This document shows positions 1-5,114 of a stretch of 5,114 bases of DNA, in pieces. The stretch is from contig CAMLEF010000328.1 of NCBI GenBank assembly GCA_946478675.1, positions 1 through 5,114 of the forward strand, written 5' to 3'. The stretch is from an uncultured Flavobacteriales bacterium (lineage in GTDB: Bacteria > Bacteroidota > Bacteroidia > Palsa-965). The notes beneath the pieces are model-generated. The model saw only the letters and a list, made by a program, of their open reading frames with translations. It was not told the origin of the DNA and did not search any database. Each line of letters starts with the position of its first letter. Position 1 is the first letter of the stretch. Both the position numbers and the translations under genes were made by a program.

Positions 1-97
1 AGGTTTTAAAGACCCCAAAGGTTTTAAAGACCCCAAAGGTTTTAAAGACCCCAAATGTTTTAAAGACCCCAAAGGTTTAAAGACCCCAAAGGTTTTA
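1..97. repeat. Tandem array of an 18-bp unit (AGGTTTTAAAGACCCCAA), truncated by the left edge
   Basis: Copies lie at 1-18, 19-36 and 37-54 (identical), 55-72 (one G-to-T change), 73-89 (one T lost) and 90-97 (first 8 bases only). There are no spacers, so this is a direct tandem repeat and not CRISPR. The core GGTTTTAAAGACC is a near-palindrome with a G.T wobble, so plus-strand RNA could form a small hairpin in each copy. The unit length is a multiple of three and four of the six frames are open, giving peptides such as (GFKDPK)n and (LGSLKP)n that are easily mis-annotated as proteins. The final partial copy covers the stop codon of the minus-strand gene, so the array is its immediate 3' flank. 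From memory, very similar intergenic repeats occur in many Bacteroidota genomes. Function is unknown and the full array length cannot be seen. Confidence 0.95.
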
Positions 98-805
98 GAT
101 CTTCCCGCCGCTTTTCACGACAATTTCCGATCCTTCCGCCAGCATCACCGAAACCGGTTTTTCATTCGAGAGAAAATCAAATTCCGGCCCGTATACTTTG
201 CCGAAATCCACATTGATCCGGTACTGATGAACAGGGTAAATCTCCCAGCGCGGATGCTCAACAGGATATTCGGAAGTCGTCGTTGCATCGAGCTTCGTGT
301 AACCCCAATAATGCTCCGTGATGAATTCCGCTTCGCTGCCGGGTTCCATCGGTAGAGATGTTGTCTGCGTTCCGACACGGAACGAATGTTCCCCCGAAAG
401 CCGGAAGCCATATTCGACGACGAACTGTCCATTTTCATTCGTGATCGAATGCCGCATCGGAACCGTCGCGTAAGGTTCTTTGTAAATGACGTTCGCAACA
501 AGTGTAATGGCCGCTTTGGGAACCAGCTCGCGAATAAAAACAACGCCACGCCGAACCGTTCCGTCCGGTAAATTCCGCTTCACGTAAAAACGCAGGTTGA
601 CCTCTTCCAAATCCGTATGAAAAGGGACGGGGATTCCTTTCAGCCGCGTATTCAGAAACATAAAACCCACGAGGCTGACATAGCAGGTGCCGTTCCGCAT
701 ATCCAGCTCAACGCCCGCCGGCAACCTGGGCCGCAGCAATTCCGGATCGACGGCGTAATTCGCCAGCACCAGCTTGCGCCATTCGGCAGTGAGGAAGACG
801 GACAT
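95..805 (-). CDS. DUF2071 (YqjF/COG3361-like) family protein
   Basis: The product has 236 residues, close to the usual length of the DUF2071 family, and looks complete. Family features seen are the N-terminal FLTAEWRKLVLANYAVDP segment followed by LLRPRLPAGVELD (about residues 4-35), a G-F-M-F-L-N-T-R block near residues 47-54, the stretch NLRFYVKR near 70-77, and the strongly typical TEHYWGYT near residues 163-170. There is no signal peptide or membrane segment, so it is probably cytoplasmic. The family is thought to share the acetoacetate-decarboxylase-like fold, but its reaction is not established and I assign none. The ATG at 803-805 directly precedes the family-typical N-terminus, which supports this start. 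No Shine-Dalgarno sequence is present, as is usual in Bacteroidota. The gene is divergent from the large secreted-protein gene and is probably transcribed alone. Its TAA stop lies in the last partial copy of the 18-bp repeat. Confidence 0.9.
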   Translation of the reverse strand: MSVFLTAEWRKLVLANYAVDPELLRPRLPAGVELDMRNGTCYVSLVGFMFLNTRLKGIPVPFHTDLEEVNLRFYVKRNLPDGTVRRGVVFIRELVPKAAITLVANVIYKEPYATVPMRHSITNENGQFVVEYGFRLSGEHSFRVGTQTTSLPMEPGSEAEFITEHYWGYTKLDATTTSEYPVEHPRWEIYPVHQYRINVDFGKVYGPEFDFLSNEKPVSVMLAEGSEIVVKSGGKI

Positions 806-808
806 GAC

Positions 809-950
809 GTGGGTTGGTTAGTTGGTAAGGTTGGTGAAGTTGGTTGAGGCGACTCAAAATTACTGTCAATGTTTCTATTGCGGATCTTTTATCCAACTTA
901 CCAACCTTACCAACCATCCAACCCAACCAACTTACCCAACCCATCCAACC
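809..950. repeat. Long imperfect inverted repeat of CCAACC/GGTTGG words in the divergent intergenic gap
   Basis: The left arm (809-845) is G/T-rich and the right arm (891-926) is C/A-rich. The reverse complement of 821-845 matches 891-914 except for one substitution and one extra base, and pairing continues more weakly outward (about 9 of 12) to 809 and 926. The intervening loop, 846-890, is about 45 bases of ordinary sequence. The right arm continues to 950 with more words of the form CCAACTTA, CCAACCTTA and CCAACCCA, with a period of 8-9 bases. Together they could form a cruciform or long hairpin of roughly 36 pairs. Open frames through the arms give low-complexity peptides (LTNLTN..., LVGKVG...) that I do not regard as genes. 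From memory this word family is common between genes in Bacteroidota; its function is unknown. Confidence 0.9.
855..862 (-). promoter_or_regulatory. Candidate -7 box for the DUF2071 gene
   Basis: Read on the minus strand the sequence is TAATTTTG, an exact match to the Bacteroidota -7 consensus TAnnTTTG. It lies 49 bases upstream of the ATG, in the unique core between the two repeat arms. I see no TTTG-type -33 element at the expected distance of about 20 bases, so this is a half-supported call. If correct, the 5' untranslated region would be about 40 bases and would contain the whole C/A-rich copy of one repeat arm. Confidence 0.4.
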
Positions 951-1014
951 TTTTCCCCGTGTATACCTTGTGAACAAAACCTTGCCGGCTTCCCCGGAGG
1001 CTCGCAAAAAAGGT

Positions 1015-1022
1015 TATTTTTG
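1015..1022 (+). promoter_or_regulatory. Candidate -7 box for the large secreted-protein gene
   Basis: TATTTTTG matches the Bacteroidota -7 consensus TAnnTTTG exactly and ends 18 bases before the TTG start codon. The nearest TTG upstream (982-984) is 30 bases away, too far for a normal -33 element. Transcription would begin near 1028-1030, leaving a very short leader of about a dozen bases. The A/C-rich stretch before the start has no Shine-Dalgarno sequence. Confidence 0.4.
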
Positions 1023-1040
1023 TAGCTAAGGCACAACACA

Positions 1041-4000
1041 TTGAAACGTTTTCTTTTTGCAATCCTTTTGCTCTGCGGGATGTCGGCGCAGGTTTTTGCT
1101 TCTCACCTGATGGGAGGCGAGATCACGTGGAGCTGCCAGGGGAACGGCCAGTACATCTTCCAGATGAAACTGTATCGCGATTGCAACGGCGTGCAGGGAC
1201 CGGCTAACGCATCGCTCGACGTTTTCAATAATCCCAACCTCACTTCGATTTCGCTGAACCTCGTTTCGCAAACGGATATTTCTCCGACCTGCAACGCGAT
1301 CGGTCCCGCCATTTCCTGTTCCGCTGCGCAAAGCCAACCCGGCTGGCCCAGCAGCGCCACGCCCGTTCCCGGCGCTGTGGAAGAATTCGTTTACCAGTCG
1401 TCGCCGATCACCATGTCGGGCGTTCCGCCGGCGCAGGGATGGATTTTCGCGTATTCTTCCTGCTGCCGCAACTCGGCCATCACCAACCTGAGCAACCCGG
1501 GCGGACTCGGCTTTACGCTTCGCGCGAAGATGTATTCGTACAACAACCAGAATACGAATCCCTGCTTCGACAGCTCGCCGGAATTTCTCGAAAGCCCGAA
1601 GACGATCATCTGCACGGGTTACCCGTTTACGTACAATCATAACGCGGTCGATGCAGAGCTCGATTCGCTGGCGTACGACTGGGCACAGCCGCTGGACGCA
1701 TACACGAATTTTCCGCCCGCCGCTTTCAACGCCAATCCAGTTCCGTTCGCGCCGACGTTCAGCTTCAACAGCCCGATGCCCGGTCCCGCGCTCGATCCGA
1801 ACAACGTGCCGGCAGTGATCAACAACGCGACTGGTGAAATCTCCTACACGTCATTTACGCAGGGCAATTTCGTTTCCTGCATCAAAGTGGAAGCGTGGAA
1901 ATGCGGTCACCTCGTCGCTGAAGTTTATCGTGACATCCAGGTGGTGCTGCTGCCGTGCGGAAACAATACGCCGCCTTCCGTGACGCCGCCGTTTCATGCG
2001 AACACGGATTTCAAAGACACGGTTTACGCCGGGCAGCTCGTCAACTTTACGCTGGCCGCAACCGACTTCGATTTCCTTCCGAACGGTCAGCCGCAAACGT
2101 TGACGATGACGGCAACAGGGCAGGAGTTCGGCGCCGGGTTTACCAATGCCGCTGCAGGATGTTTGAATCCGCCGTGCGCTACACTTTCGCCACCGCCGCC
2201 GGTTTCCGGGCCTTTCGGCGTGAGCATGGATTTCAACTGGCAGACGGCGTGCAATCACATTTATTACATCAACCAATGTTTCGTGCAGGCCAACACGTAC
2301 AACTTCGTCATTCGAACGACTGACGATTTTTGTCCCGCGCCGGCACAGAACATTGCGACGATTTCCATTACCGTTCTTGCTTTGCCGCTCGTGCCGTCAC
2401 CCGATGTGCATTGTGTAGCGGTACAACCGAACGGCGACGTGACGCTGACCTGGGCGCAGCCGCCGGATACGGCAGGAACGTTTAACAGTTACCAGATCTA
2501 TACGTCGACGAATGCGAACGGTCCGTTTACGCTGCTGGATTCCATTTTCAATTACAACCAGACGTCGTACACGCACAACGGCGCGAATGCGAATGCCGGT
2601 CCCGTTTATTATTACGTGCAAACGCGTTCGGGTTGTGGCGGAATGATCCTCGTTCCCCCGACGGATACGGTGAATTCGATTTACCTGCAGGTAACGAACA
2701 GCAACAACGTAGCGGCGCTGCTCAGCTGGAACAACATCAGCAATCCGCCGCCGACCACGCAATTCCAGTGGTTCCGCATTTACCGCGAATATCCTACCGG
2801 CGTTTGGACGCTCATCGATTCAACGCAATCGCAGAGCTACGTCGATTCGATCCAGGTGTGCAACAACCAGGTGAACTACCGCATCGAGATCGGTGATTCG
2901 CTGGGCTGTGTTTCCGTTTCGAATGTCGACGGCGATTTGTTCCAGGACAACATCGTGCCGCAGATCCCGCAGTTGGATTCCGTGAGCGTCAGCAGCACAG
3001 GCTCCGTGCCGATCGGCTGGGAAGCGAGCACTTCTCCCGACGTGATCGGTTACGTGATTTACCAATACATCAACGGCATCTGGACGGCGATCGATACGGT
3101 TTGGGGCATCAACAATACGTCGTACACCAATCTTGTTTCCAACGCCAACCAGCAGAGCGAATCGTACGTCATTTCCGCGTTCGACAGCTGCGGCAACATC
3201 AGCACGTTCAGCCCGGTGCAGAATACGATCTTCCTGCATCGCGCGCTCGATATCTGCACGTCCAGCACGTCGCTGTGGTGGAACAGCTTCATCAATATGC
3301 CGGGCGGCCTCGGCGGTTATAACATTTACGCCAGCGAAAACAACGGCCCGTGGACGCTCATCGGAACGACGACTGCGAACGACACGGATTTCGTGCACAG
3401 CGGGCTGACGCAATTCTCGACGTATTGTTATCTCGTGCAGGCCTACAATACGCTGAACACGATCACGTCCACTTCGGAACAGGTTTGCGTATTCGCCAAC
3501 GTGCCGCAGCAGCCGGTGTTCAACTACCTGCGCGTGGCGACCGTTGCCGGACAAAGCAGCGTTGACATTATCGGATACGTCGACGTGGCTGCCGACGTGA
3601 GCCGTTACGACATTTACCGCGCAGATTCACTCACGGGACAATGGGTGTTGCTTGGAAATGTGGTTGCCAATCCGCCGCAGAGCCAGGTAAATTTCACCGA
3701 CAACACCGCGAACACCGGCGCACAGAGCTATTACTACAAAATGGTGGCCGTCGACAGCTGCGGCGCGGATGCGATGACGTCGAACATCGGCCGCACGATT
3801 TTCCTGCAGGCCATCAGCAACGACGAGATCACGAATACGCTGTATTGGAACGATTACGAAATGTGGCTCGGCGGCGTATTGCATTACAACATCTATCGCA
3901 GCATCGACGGCACGTGGAACCCGGTTCCTGTTGCAACCATTCCCTACAGCGCGGCAGGGGATAACGTGTTCACGGACGACGTAGCGCTTTACACGAATTA

Positions 4001-4382
4001 CGTCGGCAAGTTCGCGTACCAGGTGGAAGGTGTGGAAGGCCCCGGTAACATTTACAGCTTCAGCGACACGACGTATTCCAACGTTGCGGAAGTCGTGCAG
4101 AAGCCGCTCGTGTTTGTGCCCAACGCTTTTACGCCGAACGGTAACGGGCTGAACGATGAATTCCTGCCGTCCGCCGGTTTCGTCGACATCGTGGATTACA
4201 ATTTTGCCGTGTTCAACCGCTGGGGTGAAAAGCTCTTCGAAACGAACGACCGCACGCAGGGCTGGGACGGCAAATACAACGGCAACAAATGCGACGGCGG
4301 CGTTTACGTCTGGATACTCACGTTCAAGACCGCTTCCGGCCAGTACATCGATCAGAAAGGCATCGTGACGCTGTTGCGGTAA
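1041..4382 (+). CDS. Type IX-secreted multidomain protein with FN3-like domains and gliding-motility-associated (CHU_C) C-terminal domain
   Basis: The 1113-residue product has a clear signal peptide (MKRFLFAILLLCG..., likely cleavage at VFA20|S21). The mature protein opens with SHLMGGEITWSC, an N-terminus I recognise from Bacteroidota gliding-associated surface proteins. A Cys-rich module (about 21-305, with SCCRN at 140-144) and a cadherin-like domain (about 313-447, ATDFD at 340-344) follow. About six FN3-like domains occupy roughly 448-1020, many with a Y-x-I-Y strand. Residues 1024-1113 are the CHU_C/TIGR04131 domain (FVPNAFTPNGNGLNDEF, FNRWGEKLFE, W-D-G-K-Y-N-G, D-G-G-V-Y-V-W). In this family that domain directs export through the type IX system, and proteins like this are surface-attached or released. 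No catalytic domain is visible, so adhesion or matrix roles are inference. The start is TTG at 1041: an in-frame TAG lies at 1023-1025, no other start lies between, and the first internal ATG (1080) would remove half the signal peptide. It stands alone, with no type IX machinery genes nearby. Confidence 0.92.
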   Translation: MKRFLFAILLLCGMSAQVFASHLMGGEITWSCQGNGQYIFQMKLYRDCNGVQGPANASLDVFNNPNLTSISLNLVSQTDISPTCNAIGPAISCSAAQSQPGWPSSATPVPGAVEEFVYQSSPITMSGVPPAQGWIFAYSSCCRNSAITNLSNPGGLGFTLRAKMYSYNNQNTNPCFDSSPEFLESPKTIICTGYPFTYNHNAVDAELDSLAYDWAQPLDAYTNFPPAAFNANPVPFAPTFSFNSPMPGPALDPNNVPAVINNATGEISYTSFTQGNFVSCIKVEAWKCGHLVAEVYRDIQVVLLPCGNNTPPSVTPPFHANTDFKDTVYAGQLVNFTLAATDFDFLPNGQPQTLTMTATGQEFGAGFTNAAAGCLNPPCATLSPPPPVSGPFGVSMDFNWQTACNHIYYINQCFVQANTYNFVIRTTDDFCPAPAQNIATISITVLALPLVPSPDVHCVAVQPNGDVTLTWAQPPDTAGTFNSYQIYTSTNANGPFTLLDSIFNYNQTSYTHNGANANAGPVYYYVQTRSGCGGMILVPPTDTVNSIYLQVTNSNNVAALLSWNNISNPPPTTQFQWFRIYREYPTGVWTLIDSTQSQSYVDSIQVCNNQVNYRIEIGDSLGCVSVSNVDGDLFQDNIVPQIPQLDSVSVSSTGSVPIGWEASTSPDVIGYVIYQYINGIWTAIDTVWGINNTSYTNLVSNANQQSESYVISAFDSCGNISTFSPVQNTIFLHRALDICTSSTSLWWNSFINMPGGLGGYNIYASENNGPWTLIGTTTANDTDFVHSGLTQFSTYCYLVQAYNTLNTITSTSEQVCVFANVPQQPVFNYLRVATVAGQSSVDIIGYVDVAADVSRYDIYRADSLTGQWVLLGNVVANPPQSQVNFTDNTANTGAQSYYYKMVAVDSCGADAMTSNIGRTIFLQAISNDEITNTLYWNDYEMWLGGVLHYNIYRSIDGTWNPVPVATIPYSAAGDNVFTDDVALYTNYVGKFAYQVEGVEGPGNIYSFSDTTYSNVAEVVQKPLVFVPNAFTPNGNGLNDEFLPSAGFVDIVDYNFAVFNRWGEKLFETNDRTQGWDGKYNGNKCDGGVYVWILTFKTASGQYIDQKGIVTLLR
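2391..4100 (+). repeat. Protein-level repeat: three two-domain FN3-like units within the secreted protein
   Basis: Residues 451-1020 contain about six beta-sandwich modules of roughly 90-100 residues. They look arranged as pairs. The first member of each pair ends with a Cys-containing strand followed by a conserved exit: RSGCGG...SIYLQ (ending at 550), DSCGN...TIFLH (ending at 733) and DSCGA...TIFLQ (ending at 923). The second member follows with a strand such as LSWNNI, LWWNSF or LYWNDY. The exits are 183 and 190 residues apart. DNA identity between units is low, so this is old duplication and not a recent DNA repeat. Confidence 0.6.
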
Positions 4383-4383
4383 A

Positions 4384-4550
4384 ATCGGATGTGCCGATAG
4401 GCCCCGCTTCGCTATGTGCTGATATGCCGATGTGCGCATCGCTTCCCGCACTCAACGTTTGTTTTCCGCAATTAACCACCTGTTAATAGTGAAAGCTGCT
4501 GTCCGTTAGCCATTTCATCGGCATATCGGCACATTATCATATCGGCGCAT
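4384..4550. repeat. Inverted repeat of ATGTGCCGAT/ATCGGCACAT words between the secreted-protein gene and guaB
   Basis: The left arm 4414-4432 (ATGTGCTGATATGCCGATG) pairs with the right arm 4516-4534 over 19 bases with only a single G.T wobble. The loop is 83 bases. Further copies of the word flank it: ATGTGCCGATA at 4389-4399 on the left and ATATCGGCGCAT near 4539-4550 on the right. Small local hairpins are also present: ATCGG/CCGAT around 4384-4398, directly after the stop codon, and CGATG/CATCG at 4428-4441 with a four-base loop. Neither has a following T tract, so I do not call an intrinsic terminator, though the structure could still act at the 3' end of the upstream transcript. Similar words are, from memory, frequent between genes in Bacteroidota. 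Confidence 0.85.
4472..4486. repeat. Small palindrome TTAAC-CACCT-GTTAA in the loop of the inverted repeat
   Basis: A perfect 5-bp dyad with a 5-base spacer sits in AT-richer sequence at the centre of the 83-base loop. It could be an operator-like site or chance. I do not recognise a protein that binds it. Confidence 0.3.
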
Positions 4551-4559
4551 TATTCTTCG

Positions 4560-4567
4560 TATCTTTG
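4560..4567 (+). promoter_or_regulatory. Candidate -7 box for guaB
   Basis: TATCTTTG matches the Bacteroidota -7 consensus TAnnTTTG exactly and ends 40 bases before the guaB ATG. No TTTG-type -33 element is visible about 20 bases further upstream, where the ATCGGCGCAT repeat words lie. A leader of about 33 bases would result. No purine riboswitch or other leader structure is apparent. Confidence 0.45.
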
Positions 4568-4607
4568 CCCGAATTTTATCCGCGTATAAAGTTCAAACCG
4601 CGTTCTT

Positions 4608-5114
4608 ATGGCCGCTGATTCTTCCAAGTTCCTGAGTGAGGGTCTCACTTACGACGACGTTCTCCTCGTTCCTGCTTATTCCGAAGTGCTTCCCCGCGAA
4701 GTCGATCTTCGATCCCGTTTTACCCGCAACATCACCATCAATGCGCCTATCGTGTCCGCCGCTATGGATACGGTGACGGAGTATGAGCTGGCGATCGCTA
4801 TTGCGCGGGAAGGCGGCATCGGCGTCATCCACAAAAACATGACCATCGAGCAGCAGGCCGAACAGGTCCGCCGCGTCAAACGTTCCGAAAGCGGGATGAT
4901 CATGGACCCGGTGACGCTCGATAAAAATGCGATCATCGCCGACGCGCTTCGCCTGATGAAGGAGAACAAGATCGGCGGCATTCCCGTCGAAGTCTTCAAG
5001 GAAGATTCCCGCATGCAGCCCGATACGGCGGTGCAGGCGGCGACCAAGCTGGTCGAGAAGGACAAGATCGACTTCCTCACCGGCACGATGCTCTCGAACC
5101 AGTTGCTGGCGATC
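4608..5114 (+). CDS. guaB: IMP dehydrogenase, N-terminal part (cut by right edge; 3' part discordant)
   Basis: IMP dehydrogenase converts IMP to XMP with NAD+, the committed step of GMP synthesis in the cytoplasm. Residues 1-126 are typical of it: [11 protein letters not shown] at 12-22, [14 protein letters not shown] ending at 58, [12 protein letters not shown] at 67-78, then [14 protein letters not shown] leading into the first CBS domain (MIMDPVTL at 97-104, [15 protein letters not shown] at 113-127). The catalytic Cys loop and second CBS domain would lie beyond the window. The ATG at 4608 places the family's normal N-terminus correctly. There is no Shine-Dalgarno sequence. From about residue 127 to the edge (residue 169) the translation no longer fits IMP dehydrogenase, which should continue through the rest of the CBS domain (usually G-I-V-T-N-R-D-L). 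See the separate entry. The gene is probably transcribed alone from its own promoter. Confidence 0.92.
   Translation, partial: MAADSSKFLSEGLTYDDVLLVPAYSEVLPREVDLRSRFTRNITINAPIVSAAMDTVTEYELAIAIAREGGIGVIHKNMTIEQQAEQVRRVKRSESGMIMDPVTLDKNAIIADALRLMKENKIGGIPVEVFKEDSRMQPDTAVQAATKLVEKDKIDFLTGTMLSNQLLAI
4986..5114 (+). other. Discordant 3' segment resembling a LivK-type substrate-binding protein; probable chimeric junction
   Basis: The frame stays open, but residues 128-169 read [20 protein letters not shown], then [20 protein letters not shown] and AI. This resembles periplasmic ligand-binding proteins of branched-chain amino acid-type ABC transporters (Peripla_BP_6), where a V-E-V-x-x-E-D-x-x-x-x-P-D strand precedes a helix with A-x-K-L-V-E-x-D-K-V-D-F and a G-x-x-x-S-N-x-x-L-A-I loop. 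Third-position G/C is 39 of 43 codons here against roughly 70% in the preceding 125 guaB codons. The changeover falls near the bases encoding KIGGIPVEV, a stretch both families could plausibly share. An assembly or amplification chimera is most likely; a real recombination is possible. Family recognition is from memory. Confidence 0.65.

Noticed and set aside
1..97. CRISPR array
   Set aside because: The 18-bp units abut with no spacers, so this is a simple tandem repeat.
1..97. Repetitive small proteins such as (GFKDPK)n or (LGSLKP)n
   Set aside because: They arise because the 18-bp unit preserves frame and lacks stops in most frames; no start context or conserved domain supports them.
964..970. 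TACCTTG as promoter of the secreted-protein gene
   Set aside because: One base short of the TAnnTTTG consensus; the exact match at 1015-1022 is better.
822..1029. Small open frames with LTNLTN / NLPTLP-type peptides
   Set aside because: They are translations of the CCAACC-word repeat; low complexity and overlapping the divergent promoter region.
1080..1082. Internal ATG as the start of the secreted protein
   Set aside because: It would delete the first 13 residues, including the basic start and most of the hydrophobic core of the signal peptide.
4384..4441. Intrinsic terminator after the secreted-protein gene
   Set aside because: The local hairpins have only 5-bp stems and no T tract follows; they are better explained as parts of the word repeat.
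1026..4451. Long minus-strand open frames of 99-274 residues opposite the secreted-protein gene
   Set aside because: Arg/Val/Ala-rich shadows of a gene with strong third-position GC; no domain seen and the plus-strand protein is unambiguous.
4568..4607. Purine riboswitch upstream of guaB
   Set aside because: The leader from the likely promoter is only about 33 bases, too short for the aptamer, and no matching core was seen.

Overview
The window looks like a moderately GC-rich environmental member of the Bacteroidota, possibly of the Chitinophagales/Sphingobacteriales/Saprospirales type. Three things point there: a large secreted protein ending in a gliding-motility/type IX secretion C-terminal domain, TAnnTTTG promoter boxes with no Shine-Dalgarno sequences, and intergenic gaps packed with short repeats of a kind I associate with this phylum.

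Layout. Positions 1-97 hold a tandem array of an 18-bp unit, cut by the left edge. The array runs into the stop codon of a minus-strand DUF2071 (YqjF-like) gene at 95-805. The divergent gap at 806-1040 contains a long imperfect inverted repeat built from CCAACC-type words. Its unpaired core carries the likely promoter of the DUF2071 gene, and a second promoter box lies just before the plus-strand gene. That gene, 1041-4382, starts with TTG and encodes a 1113-residue type IX-secreted surface or extracellular protein: signal peptide, Cys-rich N-terminal module, cadherin-like domain, about six fibronectin-III-like domains in three pairs, and a CHU_C sorting domain. The gap at 4383-4607 holds another inverted repeat, of ATCGGCACAT words, then a promoter box. 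From 4608 to the right edge runs the start of guaB (IMP dehydrogenase).

The three genes have no evident shared pathway. guaB is housekeeping, the large protein is an export substrate, and the DUF2071 gene is of unknown role. The most unusual point is at the right end. After about residue 127 the guaB reading frame stops resembling IMP dehydrogenase and instead reads like the N-terminal part of a LivK-type ABC-transporter substrate-binding protein, with a sharp rise in third-position GC. An assembly chimera is the simplest explanation. I see no convincing new defence, mobile or RNA system. The other notable signal is that each of the three non-coding stretches carries a different short-repeat family.
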